This document shows positions 35,157-42,191 of a DNA stretch of 64,000 nucleotides, piece after piece. The DNA lies in assembly GCF_036010505.1 (NCBI RefSeq), contig NZ_CP108569.1:6774001-6838000 (forward strand), written 5' to 3'. The notes under the pieces are model-generated. The model worked only from the letters and a program-made list of their open reading frames with translations. It did no database searches and was not told the DNA's origin. How positions within the stretch are numbered: position 1 is the stretch's first letter; every line of letters starts with the position of its first letter. The DNA is from Streptomyces sp. NBC_01197 (GTDB lineage Bacteria; Actinomycetota; Actinomycetes; Streptomycetales; Streptomycetaceae). The position numbers were made by a program, and so were the translations under genes.

Positions 35157-36751
35157 CACAGCAGATGACCGGGGCCGACGCCCGGCCCCCCTCGGCGGAC
35201 TTCGACGTGCTCGTGGTCGGTGCCGGACCGAGCGGGCTGACGGCGGCCTGCGAGCTGCTGCGGCGCGGGGTCCGGGTGCGCCTCATCGACCGGGCGCCGC
35301 AGCCCGTCCGGGCCCCGAAGGCCCTCTCGCTGTGGCCGCGGGCGCTCGACATCCTGGAGGACGTGGGGCTGTACGAGGAGATCCGGCGGAGTTCCACCCG
35401 GATCGACGCCTTCAGTTACTTCTCCGACCGCAGGCTGCTCGCCTCCTTCGGCTTCACCGAGGACCTGGCGTCCCGGATCCTCCCGCAGTACGAGACCGAA
35501 CAGGCGCTCACCGGACAGCTGGAGAGCCTCGGCGGCAAACCCGAACGCGGCGTGCGGCTCCTGGCCCTCGACGACGTCGACCACTCCGGGGATATCGGGG
35601 CCACCGGCGGTGTCACCGCCGTACTCGAGCATGCCGACGGGGGAGTGGAACGCGTCAGGGCGCCCTTCGTCATCGGCGCCGACGGAGCGGGCAGTTCGGT
35701 GCGCGGCCAGCTGGGCATCGGCTTCGAGGGCAGCACGTACGAAATGGCCTTCGCGCTGGTCGACACCCGTATCGAGGGCCACCTTCCGCCGGACGAGATC
35801 AGCTACTACCAGTCCCCGGCGGGGACGCTCGTGATCGTGCCGATGCCCGGCGGTGTCTTCCGCTTCCTGTCCGTCATGCCCGGCGGCCAGGAGGTGAGCG
35901 TGCCCATGATGCAGGCCGTACTCGACGAACGGGGGCCACGCGGCGTACGGATCACGGAACCGGTCTGGCAGACGGTCTTCCGGGTCCATGCCCGGCACGC
36001 CACCGACTTCCAGCGCGGACGCGTCTTCCTCATGGGCGACGCGGCGCATGTGCACAGCCCGGCGGGCGGCCAGGGCATGAACAACGGGCTCCAGGACGCC
36101 AACAACCTGGGCTGGAAACTGGCTTCGGTGATCCATGGTCAAGCGCCGGGCTCGCTGCTGCGGAGCTACGGGCCGGAACGCTCCGAAGCGACCCGCCGCA
36201 TCGTCCGTGACACCGATCTGCAGACCCGGGCCTGGATGGTCGACAGCCAGCTGCGCATCCGGGCCCGCGACGCCGCCTTCCGGCTGCTCGACAGGTCCGG
36301 CGCGGTGTCCCGGCTCTACGCACCCGTGATGGCGGGCCGGCGCCTGGCCTATACGCCGGCCCGCGACACCCAGTACCCGGCCCGCCGGTCCGGCTGCCCG
36401 CCGCGGACCCGCCTTCCCGGCGGTCTGAAGGTCGGCGCGGTCTTCCCCCGGGAGCGGGCGGTGCCCCTCGGTATCTCGGGCCCGGACGTGGACCCCTCGG
36501 CCTGGGCGCTCGCCGTCCTCGCGCCCCGGGAGGCTTCCGCCTGGCTGACCGAGGTCGGGAACCTGGCCGCCCGGTGGCCGCTGGTGCGCGTCGTGCGGAC
36601 GGCCCGCGCCGATGTCGCGACGCACGGCGGCTGCGGCCGGCCGGGCTACTACCTCGTCCGTCCGGACGGGCATATCGCGGCGCACGGCCACGAGCGGGAC
36701 CTGAACCGGCTGGAGGCCGAACTGGGGTCCGCGCTGCTGCCGCGAACCTGA
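35153..36751 (+). CDS. FAD-dependent aromatic monooxygenase (PF01494), 532 residues
   Basis: Group A flavoprotein hydroxylase. VLVVGAGPSGLTAACELLRR binds the ADP of FAD, VIGADGAGSSVRGQLGI is the DG motif for FAD/NADPH, and FLMGDAAHVHSPAGGQGMN is the GD motif. A C-terminal thioredoxin-like extension (about 420-530) places it with PgaE/RdmE/phenol-hydroxylase-type enzymes. It hydroxylates an electron-rich aromatic ring using NAD(P)H and O2, plausibly an anthranilate-derived intermediate. The GTG 35153 overlaps the ligase stop by four bases. It is the last gene of the + strand operon and mirrors the ligase-monooxygenase order of the minus-strand operon. Confidence 0.9.
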   Translation: MTQQMTGADARPPSADFDVLVVGAGPSGLTAACELLRRGVRVRLIDRAPQPVRAPKALSLWPRALDILEDVGLYEEIRRSSTRIDAFSYFSDRRLLASFGFTEDLASRILPQYETEQALTGQLESLGGKPERGVRLLALDDVDHSGDIGATGGVTAVLEHADGGVERVRAPFVIGADGAGSSVRGQLGIGFEGSTYEMAFALVDTRIEGHLPPDEISYYQSPAGTLVIVPMPGGVFRFLSVMPGGQEVSVPMMQAVLDERGPRGVRITEPVWQTVFRVHARHATDFQRGRVFLMGDAAHVHSPAGGQGMNNGLQDANNLGWKLASVIHGQAPGSLLRSYGPERSEATRRIVRDTDLQTRAWMVDSQLRIRARDAAFRLLDRSGAVSRLYAPVMAGRRLAYTPARDTQYPARRSGCPPRTRLPGGLKVGAVFPRERAVPLGISGPDVDPSAWALAVLAPREASAWLTEVGNLAARWPLVRVVRTARADVATHGGCGRPGYYLVRPDGHIAAHGHERDLNRLEAELGSALLPRT

Positions 36752-36800
36752 GCATCTGCCGCACGGCACAGGGCCGTTGGGGTTGCGTCCTCGTATCGAA

Positions 36801-36821
36801 GACATTTAATATCCAGGATAT
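36801..36821. promoter_or_regulatory. Rrf2-gene operator overlapping its promoter (site 1)
   Basis: GACATTT (36801-36807) is followed after two bases by a perfect 13-base palindrome ATATCCAGGATAT (36809-36821). A -10 TAATAT (36807-36812), with TTGCGT 18 bases upstream (36783-36788), lies inside it. The start codon ATG at 36820 is at its right end, so the transcript may be leaderless and blocked by the bound regulator. The same sequence pattern recurs at 37355. Confidence 0.65.
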
Positions 36822-37305
36822 GAGGATGCATGAGGGCGTCGAATGGGCGCTGCACAGTTGCCTCAACCTGGCGTGGGCGGGGGACGAGCGGGCGATCACC
36901 GCCGCCCGGCTCGCGGCGTACCACGATCTGCCCGCCGCGTACCTCAACAAGCAGCTTCAGGCGCTGGCCCGGGCGGGCATCGTGTCGTCCGCTCCGGGCC
37001 CGCGGGGCGGGTTCCGGCTGGCCCGCAGACCCGAGGACGTCACCCTGATGGATGTGGTGGCGGCGATCGAAGGACCGGAGCAGGCCTTCCGCTGTACCGA
37101 GATCCGGCAGCAGGGGCCGGGCGCGGGGATGCCGGACAACTACGGCGAACCGTGCACCGTCTCGCGGGCCATGCGCAGCGCCGAGCTCGCCTGGCGCCAG
37201 GAGCTCGCGGGCCAGACCCTCGCGGACGTCAAGGCCACGGCCGAGCGCACCGCTCCCGGTGTACCCGCCCGCGTGCGCCGCTGGTTCGCCGACTCGCGCA
37301 CCTGA
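36820..37305 (+). CDS. Rrf2-family transcriptional regulator
   Basis: 161 residues. The N-terminal winged helix reads EWALHSCLNLAWAGDERAI, then YLNKQLQALARAGIVSSAPG and GPRGGFRLARRPEDVTLMDV, the Rrf2 signature. The Fe-S-binding C-x5-C-x7-C cluster of IscR/NsrR is absent; only two cysteines (FRCTE and GEPCTV), about 20 residues apart, lie in the effector region, so a thiol switch or small-molecule sensing is more likely. A palindromic operator covers its -10 and start codon, and a second copy lies before the downstream MFS gene, implying autoregulation plus control of the exporter. A second in-frame ATG lies at 36826. It lies between the two converging biosynthetic operons. Confidence 0.88.
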   Translation: MRMHEGVEWALHSCLNLAWAGDERAITAARLAAYHDLPAAYLNKQLQALARAGIVSSAPGPRGGFRLARRPEDVTLMDVVAAIEGPEQAFRCTEIRQQGPGAGMPDNYGEPCTVSRAMRSAELAWRQELAGQTLADVKATAERTAPGVPARVRRWFADSRT

Positions 37306-37354
37306 CCCGCACCGGCCCCCGGGCGGCCGCGGGAAGACCTGCACAGCAATTCTG

Positions 37355-37373
37355 GACATTTCTTATCCTGATA
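37355..37373. promoter_or_regulatory. Second Rrf2-type operator upstream of the exporter (site 2)
   Basis: GACATTT (37355-37361), two bases, then TATCCTGATA (37364-37373). The GACATTT-to-TATCC spacing is identical to site 1 at 36801. TATCCT could serve as a -10. It lies 17 bases before an ATG with an AAGGGG ribosome site. Confidence 0.6.
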
Positions 37374-37389
37374 CCCAAGGGGTTCAACC

Positions 37390-37488
37390 ATGAGTGCTCA
37401 GCCTGAACTCATCTGTGTCCGCGAGGTGTTGCCCCGGTGGACGGCAGATCCGCGACCACTGCGGCAGGGGATCGGGGGCACTCCGTGA
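37390..37488 (+). CDS. 32-residue leader ORF of the exporter gene
   Basis: ATG 37390 is preceded at ideal distance by AAGGGG. The frame (MSAQPELICVREVLPRW and 15 more residues) stops at 37486-37488, overlapping the GTG of the MFS gene (GTGA). It is the first ribosome site after the site 2 operator, so ribosomes should enter here and reach the exporter by coupling. A regulatory leader or translational relay is suggested. No similarity recognised. Confidence 0.45.
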   Translation: MSAQPELICVREVLPRWTADPRPLRQGIGGTP

Positions 37489-38681
37489 CGGACCTCGAAT
37501 CTCCGGTGTCCACCACCGGACCGGACAGGTCGCCGCTGAAGGGGTGGCTCGCGGTCTCCGCCGTCACCCTGGGAATCTTCGCCCTGATGACGTCGGAACT
37601 GCTGCCGGTGGGTCTGCTCACGCCGGTCGGATCCGAGCTGAACGTGTCCGAGGGTACGGCCGGACTGATGGTGACGGTGCCCGGCCTGGTGGCCGCGGTA
37701 TCGGCGCCGCTGATCACCGTCGCCGCCGGCCGGCTGGACCGCCGGTGGGTGCTGGCCGTACTGGTCGGCCTGGTCGGCGTGGCCAACCTGGCCGGTGCCT
37801 TCGCCCCGGACTTCGCCACCCTGCTCATCGCCCGTCTCTTCATCGGCGTGAGCGTCGGCGGCTTCTGGGCGATCGCGGGCGGCCTCGCCCTGCGACTGGT
37901 GCCGGAGAAGCATGTCCCCCGGGCCATGTCGATCATCTTCGGCGGTGTGTCGACCGCATCCGTTCTCGGGGTGCCCACCGGCACCCTGCTCGGCGACATG
38001 AGCGGCTGGCGCACCGCCTTCGCCTCGGTCGGGGCCCTCGGCCTGGCGGCGCTGGTCTGCCTGGTCCTCATGGTCCCGCCGCTGCCGGCCACCCGGACGA
38101 TCACCATGGCCGAACTGCCCGCGCTGCTCCGGGCCAACGCGGCGATCCGTATCGGCGTACTGGCCACCTTCCTGCTCATCACCGGCCACTTCATCGCGTA
38201 CACGTTCGTCCGCCCGGTCCTCCAGGACATCTCCGGTTTCGACGGCGACATGACCAGTTCGCTGCTGCTCATCTACGGAGTGGCGGGCATCCTCGGCAAT
38301 TTCGTGGCCGGCTCCCGGGCCGCAACGAACGTCCGGCGGACCCTGTTCGTCATCGCCGTCGTGCTGACGGCCGCCATGGTGCTCATCCCCGTCCTCGGCA
38401 CCGGACACATCGGAGGGCTCATCCTCCTGGTGGTCTGGGGCCTCGGGTACGGAGGAGTCTCGGTGAGCCTGCAGACCTGGATGCTCAAGGCCGCCCCGGA
38501 GGCGGGCGAGGCCGCCTCGTCCCTCTTCGTCATGATGTTCAACCTGTCGATCGCCCTCGGCGCACTGATCGGCGGCCGCGTCGTGGACGGCTCAACGGCC
38601 GGTGTGCTGTGGCTCGGAGGCGCCCTCGTCCTCCTGACCGCGGTGGCCGTCGGCTCGTCCAGGAAGGCGCAACTCGCCTGA
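37485..38681 (+). CDS. MFS efflux transporter (DHA1/AraJ-like)
   Basis: 398 residues with twelve helices. Signature parts: MTSELLPVGLLTPVGSELNV in helix 1 and its loop, ITVAAGRLDRRWVLAVL (motif A), and GVSVGGFWAIAGGLALRLVP with the helix 4-5 RxxxG-type residues, as in AraJ/YdhP/NepI-like exporters. Proton-driven export of the locus product or self-resistance is likely given its place between the two biosynthetic arms. The GTG at 37485 overlaps the stop of the leader ORF and follows a GGGGG stretch. Control by the adjacent Rrf2 protein is inferred from the shared operator. Two hairpins follow the stop. Confidence 0.9.
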   Translation: MTDLESPVSTTGPDRSPLKGWLAVSAVTLGIFALMTSELLPVGLLTPVGSELNVSEGTAGLMVTVPGLVAAVSAPLITVAAGRLDRRWVLAVLVGLVGVANLAGAFAPDFATLLIARLFIGVSVGGFWAIAGGLALRLVPEKHVPRAMSIIFGGVSTASVLGVPTGTLLGDMSGWRTAFASVGALGLAALVCLVLMVPPLPATRTITMAELPALLRANAAIRIGVLATFLLITGHFIAYTFVRPVLQDISGFDGDMTSSLLLIYGVAGILGNFVAGSRAATNVRRTLFVIAVVLTAAMVLIPVLGTGHIGGLILLVVWGLGYGGVSVSLQTWMLKAAPEAGEAASSLFVMMFNLSIALGALIGGRVVDGSTAGVLWLGGALVLLTAVAVGSSRKAQLA

Positions 38682-38687
38682 GAGCGT

Positions 38688-38723
38688 GTGCCGGTGGCCC
38701 CGGGCGGGATCCCGGCCCGGCAC
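38688..38723. terminator. Hairpin after the exporter gene
   Basis: GTGCCGG (38688-38694) pairs with CCGGCAC (38717-38723), with a further internal CCGGG/TCCCGG stem, seven bases after the exporter stop codon. Confidence 0.55.
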
Positions 38724-38742
38724 CCGCACCCCTCCATGAACC

Positions 38743-38778
38743 GCCGCGTTGCGCCGACCGTCCTCGGCGCAACGCGGC
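38743..38778. terminator. Strong bidirectional terminator between convergent operons
   Basis: Perfect 15-base stem GCCGCGTTGCGCCGA / TCGGCGCAACGCGGC (38743-38757 with 38764-38778) with a 6-base loop. It separates the rightward exporter gene from the leftward operon ending at 38826. Confidence 0.85.
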
Positions 38779-38825
38779 CCGTACTCCAAGGTGCTCGCGT
38801 GCGGCTCCCGGGGGTGGTGGCCCGG

Positions 38826-40826
38826 CTATACGACCACTCCCACGAGGTCGGTGTCGGTGGTGAACGGGCGTACCGCGGCCGGGACATGAGCCACCGGTGG
38901 CAGGGCGAGCACGGCGCGGGCGATCTCGTCGGAGTCGCCCAGGGTCACCGAGTCCACTCCGGGCCGGATTCCGGCCGCGGTCACCCAGTGCACGGACTCG
39001 GTGGGGACCCCGTAGGCGAACCGGCGCGGGTGGGCGTGGCCCTGTGGGCCGAGGACGTGGTAGGGCCGCGGGGTCACGGCGAGCCCCCCGGTCTCGTAAC
39101 CGCCCTCCTGGCCGCCAGGGATGCGGTAGGCGGTGCACTGGCCGGTGTTCAGCAGATGGCGAAGCAGCGGATCGGCGGTGCGGCGCAGATCGGGCTCCGG
39201 CAGCCTGGCCTCGATCAGTACCTGTGCCCGTACCGGAGGGCCGGGCACGAGAGTGGAGTCGGCGACGAAGGCCGGGTTGCCCGGGTCGATGCGAATACGG
39301 GTGCCCGGGCCGGTGAGCTCCAGGACGCCCGCTTCGATGAGCGCGCCCATCTCCTCGATACGGGAGGCAGGCGGGCCGATGGAGAGGTAGGCGTTCAGCG
39401 GCGTGTACCAGCCTTCGAGGTCGTCCCGGTGCGAGTCGCCGTGCAGGCCCCCGTGGTCGACCGCGAGCCGGACTTCGTTCCGAAGGTCCCGCAGGACGTC
39501 AAGCCCGGCCTTGAGCGGACCGCTGACGTTGCCGGCCCTCGCCTGCCGCACGTCCTGGGCCAGATAGTCCAGCAGCCAGGACCGGAACTCTTCGCGATCG
39601 GTGAAGACCCGGTCCCCGTAGGGCTTGGTGAGCCGTTCCCAGCTCCAGCGGTCGGCGGACCCGATACGCCATACATCCAGCAGCGCCGCCGGGTCCTGTC
39701 CCAGCGGGAGGGCAAGGTACTGCCCGGTGAAGGGCTCGCGGTCCGCGCCCCGCCCCCGGGCCTCCAGCAGGGTGCTGTAGTACACGCTCTCGACTTCCCG
39801 GGAGATGACCGGCCACAGCTCCGCGGCGAAGCGGACCCCGCCGCCCTCCGCCGGCCTGCTGCGGAGTCCGTCGATCAGTGCCGGGGTCAGGAGCCGCGGG
39901 GAGTACCGTCCGAACGCGCCCTTCTCGTTCTCCCCGCGGGCCTGATACGGAACGCCGCGACGCGAACTCGCGTACAGCAGCGGTTCCTGACCCGAAGGCC
40001 GGTAGACCAGGCGTCCGCCCTCCCGGCCGAACGTCCCGCCGCGCCCGACGGTGAAGAGCGCCATGTGGTCGAAGAAGTTGAGGCCCAGACCTCGCAGCAG
40101 CACCGGGCGGCCCGGCTGGATCCCGCTGAGGTCGAGGTCCGCCGGGTTGGCGGGGGTGATGTACGTGAGGTGGTGGATACGGGCGAGACTCGCCGTCCGC
40201 TCCTCCTGCGGGGTGAGGCGGGCCGAGACATGGCCGAGTGCGAGGACGATCGCGTCCAGGTGGTCGAGTCTCGTACCGTCTTCGAGCCGGACGCCCTGCG
40301 GGCCGCCGGGTACGCCGTGTGTGTCGGCCATGGCGACCGCACGCGACCGGTGCACCCGTACCGTCACATGGGCCGGCGCGTGGGCGGCCATGTGATGGAA
40401 CCGGTCGGCCAGATAACTGCCGTAGAAGGCACGGGTCGGATATGTGTCAGGCCCCAGCCCCCGTGCCTCGGTGAGGGTCGCCGCGTCGATGACGCCCGGC
40501 CCCTCCCCGCCACCCTCGCCGGCCGGGGCCCCGACCAGCTCCTGGGCCCAGTCGTAAAGACTCGGGCCCGGCTCGACCGGCCCCTCGATCTGTGAACTTT
40601 CGTCCGTGTAGACGGTTATCTGGGAGGCCACCGTGTTCATCAGCAGGTGGCGGGACTGCTCGGTGCGCCATACGGCGCCGGCGCCCGGAGCGGCCGGGTC
40701 GACGACGTGCACGGTCACCGACGGGTGCGAGGGGGAGTGCCGCTCGTTGGCACACAGCCGCTCCAGCACGGACAGTCCGCGGGGGCCGGCGCCGACGACA
40801 CACACTTCGATACGGCTGCTGCTCAT
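38826..40826 (-). CDS. FAD/NAD(P)-binding protein (PF13454 type)
   Basis: 666 residues. The N-terminus reads EVCVVGAGPRGLSVLERLCA, followed by AVWRTEQSRHLLMNTVASQI, the signature of the PF13454 FAD-NAD(P)-binding family, then ALGHVSARLTPQEE. The remainder is a large alpha/beta region with no other named domain. The family is distantly related to the N-hydroxylating monooxygenases (SidA/PvdA group), but no enzymatic function is established for most members. ATG 40826 follows a GGAG ribosome site; earlier in-frame sequence belongs to the neighbouring gene. It is last in the four-gene minus-strand operon. N-oxidation of the amino group or another redox tailoring step is possible but speculative. 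Confidence 0.85.
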   Translation of the reverse strand: MSSSRIEVCVVGAGPRGLSVLERLCANERHSPSHPSVTVHVVDPAAPGAGAVWRTEQSRHLLMNTVASQITVYTDESSQIEGPVEPGPSLYDWAQELVGAPAGEGGGEGPGVIDAATLTEARGLGPDTYPTRAFYGSYLADRFHHMAAHAPAHVTVRVHRSRAVAMADTHGVPGGPQGVRLEDGTRLDHLDAIVLALGHVSARLTPQEERTASLARIHHLTYITPANPADLDLSGIQPGRPVLLRGLGLNFFDHMALFTVGRGGTFGREGGRLVYRPSGQEPLLYASSRRGVPYQARGENEKGAFGRYSPRLLTPALIDGLRSRPAEGGGVRFAAELWPVISREVESVYYSTLLEARGRGADREPFTGQYLALPLGQDPAALLDVWRIGSADRWSWERLTKPYGDRVFTDREEFRSWLLDYLAQDVRQARAGNVSGPLKAGLDVLRDLRNEVRLAVDHGGLHGDSHRDDLEGWYTPLNAYLSIGPPASRIEEMGALIEAGVLELTGPGTRIRIDPGNPAFVADSTLVPGPPVRAQVLIEARLPEPDLRRTADPLLRHLLNTGQCTAYRIPGGQEGGYETGGLAVTPRPYHVLGPQGHAHPRRFAYGVPTESVHWVTAAGIRPGVDSVTLGDSDEIARAVLALPPVAHVPAAVRPFTTDTDLVGVVV

Positions 40827-40884
40827 AACGGACACTCCGCTCTCGGTCGGCTGATGACGATCAGTGGGGTGGATCGCTGGGTGG

Positions 40885-42171
40885 TCATGCTTCCGCCCAG
40901 CGGGGGGCTGGTACGGCCGGGTCCTGGCCGGGGGCGGGGCACGCACCCGGTCCGGGGACGGGGCACGCATCATGGCCGGGCGCGGGTAGCGCATCTGCCG
41001 AATCGAAGGACCGGGCACCGTGCATCCAGCCCACCTGGTCGTGCAGTTCGGTCGCCGACAGGGCGGAGAGCAGCGCGTTCCTCGCACGGGCCGCCTGCCC
41101 GGCCGGATGCCACAACTGGGTGCTGCGGCGGGCGAGAAGCTGGATCTGCGCCGTCCGGTCGCGCCGTTCGGCGTTGTACTTCTCGAACCGTGCGGGAAAC
41201 TCATCGGCGGGGACACCGAGCATCCCACCGAGCAGCACGGCGTCCTCCAGCGCCTGGCAGGCACCCTGGGCCGCGTAGTGCAGCATCGGATGTGCGGCGT
41301 CCCCCAGCAGGGCCACCCGTCCGTCCGTCCAGTCACGCACCGGTTCGCGGTCCACGAGCACCCAGGACCTCCAGTCCTCGCCCAACTCCAGGAGCCGGTG
41401 CGGAACTTCACCCAGGGCCGTGAACTCACGGCGGACACGCCCCCGCGTGACAGGCACACCGGCGAACGCCACCGTCGCTCCGTCGTCACGGCTGGCGGCG
41501 AGATTGAGGTACTTCCCGCCGGCGATCGGATAGTGCACGAAGTGACAGCCGGGGCCGGCCCACCAGGTCACGGTGGCGGAGCGGAGCTCCTCGGGCACCC
41601 GGGTCATCTCGATGACGGCCCGGTAGACGGTGAGTCCGGAGACGACCGGCGGTCCGTCGCCGACGAGTTGGCCGCGTACCGCCGAGTGGATGCCGTCGGC
41701 GCCGATCAGTCCGTCCGCGCGGATCCGCCGCCCGTCGTCGAGGACGGCCGTCGCGCTCACCCCGTCCTGTTCGTAGCCGGTGACGCCGCTGCCGCTGCGC
41801 AGTTCGACCCCACTGTGACGGCGGCACGCGTCCAGCAGCAGGCCGTGCAGTTCGGCCCGGTGCACGACGACGTACGGATTGCCGAAGCGGCGCCGGTACT
41901 CACCGGTGAGCGGCATACTCGCCACGTGCTCACCGGTGACGCCGTCCATGAACCGCAGTGCTTCCATCCGTACGGCGGTCTCCCGGACGGCGTCCCCCAG
42001 ACCGAGGCGGTCGAGGGCGTGCAGGCCGTTCGGCGCCAGCTGGATACCGGCGCCGATCTCGGCGAACCGGTCGGCCCGTTCGAGGACCAGGACCTGATGT
42101 CCCCGCCCGGCGACGGCGAGTGCGGCGGCCAGGCCGCCGATGCCGCCGCCGACGACCACTGTCTTCGTCAT
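40885..42171 (-). CDS. FAD-dependent monooxygenase, salicylate/3-hydroxybenzoate hydroxylase-like
   Basis: 428 residues of a single-domain group A flavoprotein. VVVGGGIGGLAAALAVAGRG binds FAD, GLIGADGIHSAVRGQL is the DG motif, and LLGDAAHPMLHYAAQGACQA the GD motif, including the P-x-x-x-Q-G typical of salicylate 1-hydroxylase and 3-hydroxybenzoate 6-hydroxylase. It adds a hydroxyl para or ortho to an existing phenol, sometimes with decarboxylation. The ATG 42171 has a GGAGGGAG ribosome site seven bases upstream. It follows the second ligase gene by 20 bases, mirroring the ligase-monooxygenase order of the + strand arm, but belongs to a shorter subfamily than that enzyme. The C-terminal tail is Pro/Ala-rich. 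Confidence 0.9.
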   Translation of the reverse strand: MTKTVVVGGGIGGLAAALAVAGRGHQVLVLERADRFAEIGAGIQLAPNGLHALDRLGLGDAVRETAVRMEALRFMDGVTGEHVASMPLTGEYRRRFGNPYVVVHRAELHGLLLDACRRHSGVELRSGSGVTGYEQDGVSATAVLDDGRRIRADGLIGADGIHSAVRGQLVGDGPPVVSGLTVYRAVIEMTRVPEELRSATVTWWAGPGCHFVHYPIAGGKYLNLAASRDDGATVAFAGVPVTRGRVRREFTALGEVPHRLLELGEDWRSWVLVDREPVRDWTDGRVALLGDAAHPMLHYAAQGACQALEDAVLLGGMLGVPADEFPARFEKYNAERRDRTAQIQLLARRSTQLWHPAGQAARARNALLSALSATELHDQVGWMHGARSFDSADALPAPGHDACPVPGPGACPAPGQDPAVPAPRWAEA

Positions 42172-42191
42172 CCTGCTCCCTCCGTGCTCTG

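Noticed and set aside
29361..36751. Phenazine biosynthetic cluster
   Set aside because: PhzD- and PhzE-like genes are present, but PhzF, PhzA/B and PhzG are absent and an aromatising SDR takes their place, so flux should end at 3-hydroxyanthranilate.
38826..41489. An 887-residue version of the FAD/NAD(P)-binding protein
   Set aside because: The extra 221 residues lie antisense-free inside the adjacent monooxygenase gene in another frame and show no domain; the flavoprotein fold begins at the ATG 40826.
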